Shown here piece after piece: positions 24,285-32,809 of a DNA stretch of 64,000 nucleotides. This stretch comes from PALSA-270 sp963770915. Its GTDB lineage: Bacteria > Acidobacteriota > Terriglobia > Terriglobales > Acidobacteriaceae. The notes below the pieces were generated by a model, which saw only the letters and a list, made by a program, of their open reading frames with translations, was not told the origin of the DNA and searched no databases. Position 1 is the stretch's first letter. Every line of letters begins with the position of its first letter. The stretch spans positions 124,001 to 188,000 of the forward strand of contig CAVYRG010000001.1 in NCBI GenBank assembly GCA_963770915.1, written 5' to 3'. A program made the translations under genes and the position numbers.

Positions 24285-26561
24285 TTGGAAACGCCACAAC
24301 CCGCGCCAGTTTCCGCTGTGGCCGACGAGGCCAACGCGACCACCGCAAACGCCGCCTCCGGCGTTGTCCCGCCCCAGATTCTCCTGCCGATTCTGCGCCT
24401 GATTCCGCATTACATGCAGAAAATGCTGGTCGTTGCCGTTTACGACGACCACATCATTTCTGGAACCTGCTCGCGCCGGTTCGCTCCGACGGAAACCATG
24501 CTAAGCGTGGAGGGTGAGGCCGAGCTGAGCGGGAATTTGCATCACCTGCGCCGCATCGAATTCGGCGAAATCACTAACATCAAGATTCATCTCGGCAGGT
24601 TTCAGCAGTCCTTCCAGATGCACGCGCCCGGAAAGAATATTGCATTCACACTGCCGGCGGCGCAGTCGGGGCACATCCGGGAATTCCTGCGCGCGAAGCT
24701 GGCCGATAAAGTCCCGGTGCGGCGGCTTCCGGTCGGCAAGGTCGGCGCCGCGCTCGCTCTGCTGCTCGGCCTCGCGGTAGCCGCGATTGGCGCTGCCCTC
24801 CTCGGGGTCACTCAGGTTGCCGCCTGGGCGACGGGTTTCGGCGGACTCGGGCTTACCGCGCTCGGCGTTTGGCTGCTTTTCGGCCACAGCTCGAAATGGG
24901 TGGCCGCGGGGAAGGCAACTTCCTTCGCTGCGCTTCACAGAAAGCACGCCGCGCCGGTGGCCAAGCTGCCGCTGCGCTCGAAGCCGCTGGGCTGGACGCT
25001 CAAACTCCTCGGTCTGGGCTACTGGATTGCTCTGGTCAGCCCTCTGACCGATTCCTTCCAGCAGTTGCTGGGCACGGTCTTTCACGACAGCCCGCAGGCG
25101 CAGAGCTACATTTGGACGCTGCTGTGGGTTCCCGCTCCGTTGCTCATCTATTATGGCTATCGCCTGTGCCAGGCGCGCTTTGTTTCCAAGCAGAGCAACG
25201 ACCCGCGCAAGCCGATTCTTTTCTTGCGCCCATTTGAAGATGATGCGCACACCTCGCTGCAGCCGACCGGCCTGACGGCGCAAGCGACGGGAATTCGTTC
25301 GCGCTCGGCGCTCGTGCCTTCCGGCAAGACGTCGCTTTTTGATCTGCTGTGGTCCTCGCACCCCGCGCGCATGGTCCGCATGCTGGCCGACTACAGCGCC
25401 GGGTCGTCGGAAGAATCGATTGCCCGCTACTTCCAACGCTTCGGTCCGGTGATCGCGATCGGCAAGCCCGGCGAGCACATCGCCTCCCCCGGCGCGGCGC
25501 GCATGTATGTGGACGACGCAAGCTGGCAGGATACCGTGCTCTACGAAATGCGCCGCGCCCAAGTCGTCGTGATGCAGCCGGCGCCGACCGACGGCGTGCG
25601 CTGGGAACTGAATCACATTCGCGATAACGTCGACCCTTACCGGTTTCTGTTCTGCCTGGTCAGCTACTGGAATAATCCCGAGGTTTACGAGGATCTCTGC
25701 CGCGTAGTCGAGGAAACGCTGCGGGTGCAGTTGCCGCGCAGGGTGCCATATTTGCAGCGGCCGGTGTTCGTGTTTTTCGATCACGATTGGACTCCCCATG
25801 TGCAGGAACTGAGCTACAAGGACCCCATGCTATGGCCCGTGACCGCCGACGGCGCCGACATGCATTACAGCCTGGGCGGATTCATCGAAGGCATGGAAGG
25901 CGAGCCGCCCAAGCAGCCGGTGCGGCCTACGAAATGGGCGCATGGAGTGAAGCATTGGCTGGCCAGTGCCGTCGCGGTGGTCATCGCCATTGTGCTGGTT
26001 CTGGTCGTGAACGGGACTATTCGCCTGGCCACGGGCTGGGCAGGCGAGAAATTTGGTGTCATTCTACCGGCAGAGGAGCAAGCGGCGATCGCGCTGCAGA
26101 ATGCTCCGCTGGGCACGCTGCAAGGAACCGCAGTCGCATATCAGATTCAAGTGCCGCAAAGCTTGGCCGAGCAGAAAACCAGCACCCCGGCGATCGAGCA
26201 CTATTTGAAAGCTGCCGACTCGCGCTTCGACCTGCAGGTTATCGCCGCCAACGACAGCGAGGATGTCTCCGGCTTGCCGCAGCAGCGGCTGAAGCAGAAT
26301 CAGGAGGGCGTAATCAGCGCGCGGCTCGATTCGCAGCGCCAGGTGGAGGAAGCCGGCGTCAACTGGATTGAGGGCGACATCACCGCAACCGTCAAAGAAG
26401 GCATCGTCGTAGAAGAGATCGTGCGCGGGTCAAGCAGTCCCCACGGCACGGTGGTGCTGATCGTGCACATTGTCAAATCGCCGAGCACGGACGAGATTTA
26501 TCACAAGCTGGCCGACCAGATTCTGGCGTCGTTTCGCTTCACGGATGGAGCAGGGAAGTGA
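24285..26561 (+). CDS. Large multi-domain membrane protein, unknown function
   Basis: About 758 residues. Order: a PH-like N-terminal domain (residues about 20-140: MLVVAVYDDHIISGTCSRRF, EITNIKIHLGRFQQSFQM), two membrane segments (KVGAALALLLGLAVAAIGAALLG and AWATGFGGLGLTALGVWLLFG), two more near 250-300, a soluble domain (RKPILFLRPFEDDAHTS, GPVIAIGKPGEHIASPGAARMYVDD, WQDTVLYEMRRAQVVVMQ, DGVRWELNHI), a last membrane segment (AVAVVIAIVLVLVVNGTI) and a C-terminal domain. The soluble part looks TIR/SLOG-like and recurs in bacterial membrane proteins of unknown role. Start TTG 24285 fits GGAGG 11 bp upstream. Confidence 0.7.
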   Translation: METPQPAPVSAVADEANATTANAASGVVPPQILLPILRLIPHYMQKMLVVAVYDDHIISGTCSRRFAPTETMLSVEGEAELSGNLHHLRRIEFGEITNIKIHLGRFQQSFQMHAPGKNIAFTLPAAQSGHIREFLRAKLADKVPVRRLPVGKVGAALALLLGLAVAAIGAALLGVTQVAAWATGFGGLGLTALGVWLLFGHSSKWVAAGKATSFAALHRKHAAPVAKLPLRSKPLGWTLKLLGLGYWIALVSPLTDSFQQLLGTVFHDSPQAQSYIWTLLWVPAPLLIYYGYRLCQARFVSKQSNDPRKPILFLRPFEDDAHTSLQPTGLTAQATGIRSRSALVPSGKTSLFDLLWSSHPARMVRMLADYSAGSSEESIARYFQRFGPVIAIGKPGEHIASPGAARMYVDDASWQDTVLYEMRRAQVVVMQPAPTDGVRWELNHIRDNVDPYRFLFCLVSYWNNPEVYEDLCRVVEETLRVQLPRRVPYLQRPVFVFFDHDWTPHVQELSYKDPMLWPVTADGADMHYSLGGFIEGMEGEPPKQPVRPTKWAHGVKHWLASAVAVVIAIVLVLVVNGTIRLATGWAGEKFGVILPAEEQAAIALQNAPLGTLQGTAVAYQIQVPQSLAEQKTSTPAIEHYLKAADSRFDLQVIAANDSEDVSGLPQQRLKQNQEGVISARLDSQRQVEEAGVNWIEGDITATVKEGIVVEEIVRGSSSPHGTVVLIVHIVKSPSTDEIYHKLADQILASFRFTDGAGK

Positions 26562-26674
26562 GGGGAATGGGATGGTCCGGATTCGCGCTTCACAGGTACA
26601 GGGCCTCTTGGTTATCCCAAGCACTTCCGTAACCTCCACTTTGGTGGGGGGGTGTCCCATACTGGGATCGACCC

Positions 26675-27439
26675 ATGAGCAGCCTCCCCTATTCGAAACA
26701 TCCCAACCCTCGTAGGCCCAAGCGGGTGCGCCCGGCGGAATATACGCCGGCAGTGCTGCGCATTGAAGATGGAAGTTGCACCCAGGCTACGCTACAACTG
26801 TTCTCCATCACCGGCGGCCTTTTGCTGCTGCCCAAGCCGCTCGACCGCGGTTCGCGCGCGCGCCTGCTGTTTCTTACCCAGAGCGGGCCGGTGCTGGGCA
26901 TGGCCGAGATGCTCAAGCCGGTTTCCTGGACCGAGCAGCCGTTTCGCTTCATTGGCCTCGAGGAAAGCGACAGGCAGCGATTGCACACCGCGACGGGCCA
27001 GCCGAGGGCGCTTCCGGCGAGAACGATCGACCCGCCTGTGCTGCACACGGCCAGAACGCCGGAACCGGCAACGCCCGAGCCAAAGCCACCAAAGCTCGAG
27101 CCGGAAGCGACGACGTCCCATTTCCTCAAGCTGGATCTGGAACCATTGGCGCAGAAGCCGCCCAAGCTAGAACCGGAAGCGACGACGTCACATTTCCTCA
27201 AGCTGGACCTGGCACCGTTGGCGCAGAAACCGTCCAAGCTAGAGCCGGAGGAGCCGGCACGCCCTGCGGCTCCCGCGTTCGATAGCGACGACGCCTGGAT
27301 TCGCAAATTCCGCGACGCGCTCGAGAACGGGGAAGAACCGCCCAGCCGCCTGCCCCGCGTTTTCGCCGCCCTGATGGCTGCGTCCATCGCCATAGTCGCT
27401 CTGGTGTACTACGTGCAAGGCCACCTGCTGGCGCGGTAG
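26675..27439 (+). CDS. PilZ-like membrane-anchored protein with internal 24-residue repeats
   Basis: 254 residues. The N-terminal 110 residues have PilZ-like character (RVRPAEYTPAVLRIEDGSCTQATLQLFSITGGLLLLPKPLDRGSRARLLF) but the c-di-GMP arginine motif is poor. Residues about 137-192 hold two nearly identical 24-residue units (KPPKLEPEATTSHFLKLDLE-type), partially repeated a third time. The C-terminus is a single membrane segment (VFAALMAASIAIVALVYYVQ), so the protein is tail-anchored. No operon partner. Confidence 0.65.
   Translation: MSSLPYSKHPNPRRPKRVRPAEYTPAVLRIEDGSCTQATLQLFSITGGLLLLPKPLDRGSRARLLFLTQSGPVLGMAEMLKPVSWTEQPFRFIGLEESDRQRLHTATGQPRALPARTIDPPVLHTARTPEPATPEPKPPKLEPEATTSHFLKLDLEPLAQKPPKLEPEATTSHFLKLDLAPLAQKPSKLEPEEPARPAAPAFDSDDAWIRKFRDALENGEEPPSRLPRVFAALMAASIAIVALVYYVQGHLLAR
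27083..27250 (+). repeat. 72-bp tandem repeat in coding sequence
   Basis: Units 27083-27154 and 27155-27226 differ at few positions, and a third partial unit starts at 27227. The period is a multiple of three, so unit number can change without frameshift. Confidence 0.9.
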
Positions 27440-27536
27440 CGCGTAGCTCGAAACCTGCGTTCGCCGCCAGCCTTCGTTTTGTTTGCGGTTTCCGATCGCG
27501 CACGCTAAGGTCTGGCCAGGGGACCGGCCCTTGAGG

Positions 27537-27596
27537 AGGTTGCCCCACTCTTTGCGGTTGTTTTCAAAGGGTGGGCCAGGCCCCTGCGCCACCCGC
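27537..27596. repeat. Repeat family B copy
   Basis: GGTTGCCCCACTCTTTGCGG, then TTTCAAAGGGTGGGCC and GCGCCACCCGCC. It is in the 203-bp gap between two convergent genes. Confidence 0.6.
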
Positions 27597-27642
27597 CTTG
27601 CGGTCTCGATCTTAGTTTCCGGAAATTGCTGCTCCGGGAATG

Positions 27643-28068
27643 TTATGGACATTTCAGTTGCGCTGTACCTGTAACGTTGCATTCCCCGGATCCGCCGCAG
27701 GGGTTGACGGGCACCAGGACCCCCGTCGGGGCCGAGCAAGAGCCACCAGTGCGCTCGGTCCAGGTCCAAACCGTATAGGTGCCAGTCGCGCCGGTCGCGC
27801 ACTGAGCCACGCCGTTGGCGCTAACCGACACGTCGGCCGTGGGTTGGTTCTGATAGCACGCGCCCCAGTTCGACGTTGACAGGCTCACCGGCGAGGGTTG
27901 CTGGTTGAAATAGCCGGTCGCCGTGAACTGGACTGGGCCGCCCTGCGCGTCTGCGATCGCGGGGCTAAGGCTCACCGATTGCAAGGTACGCTGCGGGGAC
28001 GAACCGCACGCCAGCATAATGACGATAGCCAGAATAACGAGGAATAGAACGGAGCCGTATTTTGCCAT
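27643..28068 (-). CDS. Predicted lipoprotein with Ig-like domain
   Basis: 141 residues. Signal YGSVLFLVILAIVIMLAC ends at a lipobox cysteine (LACGSSP). The mature domain resembles Big/BACON-type Ig folds: LQSVSLSPAIADAQGGPVQFTATGYFNQQP, then VSVSANGVAQCATGATGTYTVWTW. The start ATG 28068 is fixed by AGGAGG six bases upstream on the minus strand. Cell-surface role inferred only from the fold. Confidence 0.72.
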   Translation of the reverse strand: MAKYGSVLFLVILAIVIMLACGSSPQRTLQSVSLSPAIADAQGGPVQFTATGYFNQQPSPVSLSTSNWGACYQNQPTADVSVSANGVAQCATGATGTYTVWTWTERTGGSCSAPTGVLVPVNPCGGSGECNVTGTAQLKCP

Positions 28069-28429
28069 ATGGTCCTCCTGCCGCTTGGAATGCGTGGCGA
28101 ATACGTCGGGTTGCCCGCTGGGCGGGTGGCCCTCGATAAGAACGAAGGCGTTGTCAAGATACACTTCTAGTGGCCGGTGCGGAGCACCGGTGGGTTTTGC
28201 CAGAGAAAGTTTTGAGGACCAAGACTCTGGATCTCACCCTGAATCACTCTGCGGCAGAACTCATCGTTCCACCAACCATCGATTCGACCCTGCATCGGCC
28301 ATGATTCTTCTATGCGAACACCCCGTCTCGTACGGGATGCGAGACTGGAAGTGGAGCAGAGATCGTTGGGACGCTTGCGGCGGGGCGGGCGGACATGAAA
28401 CGGGGTCGAGCGGCAAGGCTTCCCGGGAC

Positions 28430-28480
28430 CGGCGGCATCGCTCCCACCCTTTGAAGAACGCAAGGACGGGGCACCCGCAT
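28430..28480. repeat. Repeat family B copy (inverted)
   Basis: CCCACCCTTTGAAGAACGCAAGG followed by GGGGCACCCGC. The 456-bp gap 28069-28524 has no convincing gene; a minus-strand open stretch (28167-28350, including SWPMQGRIDGWWNDEFCRR) might be an eroded gene fragment, but I cannot assign it. Confidence 0.55.
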
Positions 28481-28524
28481 CAATCCCAGGGCCACTCACG
28501 ACAAAGGCTGCGCCACCCGCCGAC

Positions 28525-30051
28525 TTACTGACCGCCCGCCGGCGTGGGTTTGTAGTGCATGAAGCCGTCGGCCCATTGGATGAAGTACGGCACATTGGGC
28601 GCGTCGGTGTGGCCGCCGTCGTCCTGGCGCCAGGCTAGCTCGCCATCGAGCAGGCCGACATTCATTCCGGGCATTTTGGCGGTGTGGTAATCCTCGGTGA
28701 CGCCGAGGGCTTTCGCTCCAAGCAGCAGATACACCTCCTGCGCTGCCACGGTCGCCATGTAGCTGCCCTGGTGGTCGAGCCATTTGGCGTCGCCCTTCTC
28801 GGGAATGCCGTAGCTGATGAAGACCAGCCGCGGCGCGCACAGCGCGATTAGTTCATTGGAATCCACCGGCAGGTCGCCGGCGTTTTTTCCGTCGCCGTAT
28901 TTCAGGAAGTTGCCCGCCATCCAGTGATACTCGCCGGCGCCGGTGAGGCTCTCTACGGCTTCTCCGAAGTTGCGGCGCAGGGGAGTGGCTCCGCCTTTGC
29001 CGGATGAGCCAATCAGCCCCATGTAGAAGCGTGGCTCAAACGCCATCGTCACCAGGGCGGCTTTGCCATAGCGCGAGACGCCTTCAATGCCAACGTGCTT
29101 GGCGTCGACCGCGGGATCAGTTTCGAGATAGTCCAAGCCGCGCGCCGCGCCCCAGGCCCAGGCGCGCAGCGAGCCCCAGTCATCCGGCTTGCGCGGCTGG
29201 CCTTTGTTGACCAGGCCGATGATGCCGCGCGTGAGGCCCGCGCCGTTATCGGCTTGAACGCTGGTGGGATCGATGGCGGCGTACCCCCAGCCGGCGGCGA
29301 GCAGCTCTTGGGTGGGCGTGGGAGGAGGAAAGCTTCCGGTGAAGGGAACGAACGGCGCACCGGGAATCGGCTCAAACGCCGGATACTTTTCGAAGATGGC
29401 TTTGATGTCGGGATCGCCCTGGGCGAGCAGCGCCTTGATCTTTTCGTTGAGCTTGTCGAGATCTTCCTGCGGAGGCTGCGCTGGAGCGGGCAGGGCGGCG
29501 CGGCCGAACATCATCAGCACTGGCGCGGGGCCCTTCACATTTGCCGGGACGACCAGCACCATTTTGATATCGACGCCGATGGCAGGGTAAGAAGAGTTGT
29601 CCACGTGGCCGATGAGCCTTTTCGCGATCACGGGGATGAAGCCGACGCGCTCGTGATCGGTGACGAGTACGGTCCAGGTCACCTTGGGAACATCTTTGGG
29701 CACGCGGCCGTAGACTTCGCTTTCAAAGCCTTCGACGATCTGCGGACGGCGTTGCTTCCACCACATTTCCGGGGTGGTGACTTTTTTCCCGTCGTTCAGC
29801 GTCAGCGCGTCGGGATAGTCGGGAAAGGGATTGGCGGTGGCGGGATCGTAGTTGGCGTGATTGGGAGCCGACTCATTTCCGCTGGGGCCGGGGCGAACCG
29901 ATTTGATGCCGAGCTGGTCCATCATGTTCTGGTGGTCCTGCTCGGAAGTGAAGGTGTCCGGGGGAGGGTTCTGTGCGACGAGCGACAGCGAAAAGATTGC
30001 GAGCAAAAGAGCAGAAAGAGCGAGACCGCGAACCACCAGCCGAGTGAGCAT
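28525..30051 (-). CDS. CE15-type glucuronoyl esterase, exported
   Basis: 508 residues. Signal peptide MLTRLVVRGLALSALLLAIFSLSLVAQ. The esterase nucleophile lies in GIEGVSRYGKAALVTMAFEPRF (Ser326), matching the CE15 GxSRxGK motif, and a C-terminal GGHTDAP region supplies the His. CE15 enzymes cleave esters between 4-O-methyl-glucuronoyl xylan and lignin. The usual Cys before the catalytic Ser is Val here. Start ATG 30051 chosen to begin at the signal peptide; the frame extends 15 codons further. Confidence 0.85.
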   Translation of the reverse strand: MLTRLVVRGLALSALLLAIFSLSLVAQNPPPDTFTSEQDHQNMMDQLGIKSVRPGPSGNESAPNHANYDPATANPFPDYPDALTLNDGKKVTTPEMWWKQRRPQIVEGFESEVYGRVPKDVPKVTWTVLVTDHERVGFIPVIAKRLIGHVDNSSYPAIGVDIKMVLVVPANVKGPAPVLMMFGRAALPAPAQPPQEDLDKLNEKIKALLAQGDPDIKAIFEKYPAFEPIPGAPFVPFTGSFPPPTPTQELLAAGWGYAAIDPTSVQADNGAGLTRGIIGLVNKGQPRKPDDWGSLRAWAWGAARGLDYLETDPAVDAKHVGIEGVSRYGKAALVTMAFEPRFYMGLIGSSGKGGATPLRRNFGEAVESLTGAGEYHWMAGNFLKYGDGKNAGDLPVDSNELIALCAPRLVFISYGIPEKGDAKWLDHQGSYMATVAAQEVYLLLGAKALGVTEDYHTAKMPGMNVGLLDGELAWRQDDGGHTDAPNVPYFIQWADGFMHYKPTPAGGQ

Positions 30052-30162
30052 GGGCGTTCCCTTGGGTTGAGTTTGTTGCTGGCGCAAACAAAACATCCTA
30101 GTCTCATCGGAAGGAATAATCCATGCTCCGGGGAGAGTCCCGGCTGAGAAAGGAAATCTTCA

Positions 30163-30190
30163 ACCACGAAGGACACGAAGGCGCCCGAAG
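30163..30190. repeat. Repeat family E relative
   Basis: CAACCACGAAGGACACGAAGGCGCCCGAAG, a diverged member of the CACAGAGGACACAG family, in the gap between the esterase and rlpA. Confidence 0.4.
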
Positions 30191-30314
30191 AAAATCTGGA
30201 AACAAGTCCGCCCGCGTCCGCCACGATCTTTCCGTGGCAGACGCGTAACGGCTCATTCAAAAATGCGACCTCTACGGGGCCGGCTGATCCCCGAGAAGGC
30301 GTCAGATTTCCAGA

Positions 30315-30791
30315 TTAGTAGGCGGCGGGTTGGAGCTGAGCGACCATGGGGGGCTGCGGGACGATGTCCAGGCGAACCCGTTGTAGGCCACGAGCCTTCA
30401 CGTCCAGCACCCGTGCGGCGCTGTAGGAAAGGTCGATAATGCGGCCGGGGACCACCGGTCCGCGGTCATTGATGCGTACCACCACCGACTTCCCGTTGCG
30501 GAGGTTGGTGACCCGCACCTGGGTGCCCAGGGGCAGGGTAAGGTGGGCGGCGGTCAGGTCGTACATGTTGTAAGGCTCGCCGCTGGCTGTGGTCTTCCCG
30601 TCAAAATCCTTGCCGTACCATGAAGCTGTCCCAACCTGATACGGTTTGGAGTGAGCCTTCTTCTTTGCGGTTGGCGCTTGCTTAGGGATTGGTTTGTGGT
30701 CACCTGCTGACCCTGGGCTGAGCCCCTGAGCAGCCCCCAGGCTCACGACCGATAAAACGACTGCCAGTCCTTGAGCTGTGGTTTTGCGCAT
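30315..30791 (-). CDS. rlpA: RlpA-like septal ring lytic transglycosylase
   Basis: 158 residues. Signal peptide (MRKTTAQGLAVVLSVVSLGAAQG) then a double-psi beta-barrel domain: VGTASWYGKDFDGKTTASGEPYNMYDLTAAHLTLPLGTQVRVTNLRNGKSVVVRINDRGPVVPGRIIDLSYSAA. The catalytic-type Asp in NDRGP and the GRIIDLS motif are intact. No SPOR domain, so it is the short form. The start is ATG 30791; an in-frame upstream start 12 codons earlier exists. Confidence 0.9.
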   Translation of the reverse strand: MRKTTAQGLAVVLSVVSLGAAQGLSPGSAGDHKPIPKQAPTAKKKAHSKPYQVGTASWYGKDFDGKTTASGEPYNMYDLTAAHLTLPLGTQVRVTNLRNGKSVVVRINDRGPVVPGRIIDLSYSAARVLDVKARGLQRVRLDIVPQPPMVAQLQPAAY

Positions 30792-30827
30792 TGATTCACC
30801 TCGCGAATTTCCAGCCGGTCCCGCCAC

Positions 30828-31171
30828 GATTTCTCCTAGGATTCAACAATGCTACGGTCCTCGGTGGGGCCTGTCAAATACCAAAATCACGGTAAAAGCC
30901 AATCAACGAGTATCTAATATCGTATCTAACTTCTTGCGTATCTTAACTAAACGGTGATATGTGATTGTGGGCGAAGTGCTTATCTGTTTACAAAGCGGTA
31001 AATGCTCCTTACGCCCTCACCAGTGCTATCGTGCAAGCCATTTGCTTTCATGAGGTTTGCCTTTATTTTTGATTTTAGGTGTGGAAATTCAATAACTTGG
31101 GGAGATCCGGCACGATCTCGCACAGGCGAACGAAAGTACTGCACGCTGGTACTGAGCCCCAAAAGGCGGTT
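30828..31171. other. AT-richer gene-free stretch
   Basis: About 340 bp between rlpA and thiD with markedly lower GC than its surroundings and short repeated GTATCT/TATCTAA words near 30907-30945. Open frames exist on both strands but none has a recognisable product or ribosome-binding site. Confidence 0.4.
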
Positions 31172-31200
31172 TTGCCAGCCTATGAATTTTGGGATAGATT
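31172..31200 (+). promoter_or_regulatory. Canonical promoter placing start of thiD at the transcript 5' end
   Basis: TTGCCA (31172-31177), exact 17-bp spacer, TAGATT (31195-31200), then 6 bases and the ATG of thiD. No room for a leader or TPP riboswitch. Confidence 0.6.
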
Positions 31201-31206
31201 GCGGGC

Positions 31207-32019
31207 ATGACCAAAACACACCCGGTCGTCCTGACCATCGCCGGCTTTGACCCCTCGGGAGGGGCCGGCGTGACGGCGGACATAAAGACGATTGCCGCCC
31301 ATGGCTGTTACGGGGTGGCCTGCATTACGGCCATGACGGTGCAGTCGACCGTGGGAGTGGGAAGGGTCGTTCCCCTCGACGGAGGTCTGGTGCGGGAGAC
31401 GCTGGAGAATCTGGCCTCTGATTTCGAGATGGCTGTCGTGCATATTGGCATGTTGGGAAACGGCGATGTGGCGGAAGCGGTGGCCGGCTTTCTGACGGGG
31501 CGTAACCCTCCGAATATTGTCTTGGATCCCATCCTGCGATCTTCCTCCGGGGCCGAGTTGCTGGATCAGGCTGGAGTGAAGGTGCTGAGGGAGAAGCTCA
31601 TGCCGCTGGCGACCGTGGTGACTCCCAACGTCGAGGAGGCTGCGGCACTCAGCGGTTTGGAAGTTGGGAATCCGGAGCAGATGCGGGCGGCTGCAGACAG
31701 ACTGCATTCGCAAGGCGCGCGGGCCGTGGTTGTGACGGGCGGTCATCTCAACCCGGCGGTCGAAGTTCTTTCGACCAGCGCGGCGGCGGGCGTGAAGGAG
31801 TGGGTGTTCAGGTCGGAAAAGCTGCCGTCGAAATCCACCCACGGAACGGGATGCGCTTTCTCGACGGCGCTGGCCTGCAACCTGGCACTGCAAGTGGAAT
31901 TGCCGGAGGCGGTGCGGTTGGCCAAGGCGTATGTCTCAGAGGCAATTGCCCATGCCTATGCGGTAGGCCAGGGAGTCGGGCCGGTGAACCATATGTATAG
32001 AACTGAGCGAGCGGAATAG
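31207..32019 (+). CDS. thiD: Hydroxymethylpyrimidine/phosphomethylpyrimidine kinase
   Basis: 270-residue ribokinase-family kinase phosphorylating HMP and HMP-P for thiamine synthesis. Motifs: TIAGFDPSGGAGVTADIKTIAAHGCYG near the N-terminus, VLDPILRSSSGAELL, TPNVEEAAALSGL, and the anion-hole/catalytic KSTHGTGCAFSTALACNLAL. Length is normal. Solitary thiamine gene here; probably leaderless. Confidence 0.96.
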   Translation: MTKTHPVVLTIAGFDPSGGAGVTADIKTIAAHGCYGVACITAMTVQSTVGVGRVVPLDGGLVRETLENLASDFEMAVVHIGMLGNGDVAEAVAGFLTGRNPPNIVLDPILRSSSGAELLDQAGVKVLREKLMPLATVVTPNVEEAAALSGLEVGNPEQMRAAADRLHSQGARAVVVTGGHLNPAVEVLSTSAAAGVKEWVFRSEKLPSKSTHGTGCAFSTALACNLALQVELPEAVRLAKAYVSEAIAHAYAVGQGVGPVNHMYRTERAE

Positions 32020-32092
32020 AGCTACGCGGGACGGGCAACGAAAGGCGAGGGATGACTTTCGGGAGAGGGTCCGGTGCAAGCACCGCGCGGGG

Positions 32093-32536
32093 TTATTCGA
32101 TTTGGGAACCAGTCTTCTTCAGCAAGATTCCCGCCAGGAAAGCCGCCACTGCACCAAGAAGCCATTGAATGCGCCACAACTGGATAGCCTGGAAATCAGC
32201 GAAATTCTGCACCGAGTAGATAAGGCCAACCGCGATGGTGGCAAGCAGACAGCCCAACCCAGCCAGGAACGCGATGAGCGAGGCGATGGGAAGCCCTAAG
32301 GCTTTCTTAATGAAGTGGAACTCGATATAACGCGTCCAAGTGCTGGTGTGACCGGAGGGAGGACGCGATTCTCTCACCGCACCGCAGTGGTAGCAGAAGC
32401 GAGCCCCGACCATGAACTCGGTGCCGCATCCCTCGCAAGCTTCGACCAAAGCCGCTGAAACGGGCTGATCGGCCACTGGCAACACCGATGGAGGGCGCCA
32501 AAATTCCTGCTGTGGATGGTGAGCGACTTCAGACAT
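32093..32536 (-). CDS. Zinc-ribbon membrane protein
   Basis: 147 residues. An N-terminal half holds a zinc ribbon (ACEGCGTEFMVGARFCYHCG, two CxxC knuckles), followed by two membrane segments (LPIASLIAFLAGLGCLLATIAVGLIYSV and QWLLGAVAAFLAGILLKKTG). No assigned family beyond the ribbon. The start is ATG 32536 (MSEVAHHPQQ); the frame continues upstream without support. Solitary. Confidence 0.7.
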   Translation of the reverse strand: MSEVAHHPQQEFWRPPSVLPVADQPVSAALVEACEGCGTEFMVGARFCYHCGAVRESRPPSGHTSTWTRYIEFHFIKKALGLPIASLIAFLAGLGCLLATIAVGLIYSVQNFADFQAIQLWRIQWLLGAVAAFLAGILLKKTGSQIE

Positions 32537-32809
32537 AAAAACCTCGGAGATGTGCAATCGCAAGCCACTGGCCAAAAGCAAGTTTAACTAACTTGTTGAT
32601 ATTAAGCTGGTTACGGGATTACTGCCGGAGCACCGTTGGCCTCTGGCGAGCAAGAATTACTCCGTGGGCAGGCAAAGATTATCGTGCGGGCATTGTCAGA
32701 GCACGAGTGCGGGCACTTGGAGACAGAATGTTTACTTCCGTGGTTCCACTTGCCGGAGCGCGGCATCGGGTAAACTGGTCGAAGCGCTGCTTCCCAAAAT
32801 CTCATTATC

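Noticed and set aside
28167..28595. 142-codon minus-strand frame, partly SWPMQGRIDGWWNDEFCRR
   Set aside because: Might be an eroded gene fragment, but no recognisable family, and its 5' part overlaps repeats and the esterase end.
31172..31206. TPP riboswitch before thiD
   Set aside because: The promoter geometry leaves no leader, and no THI-box-like sequence was seen.
30980..31283. Small frames on both strands between rlpA and thiD
   Set aside because: No ribosome-binding site, and no protein pattern; sequence composition is that of an AT-richer intergenic stretch.
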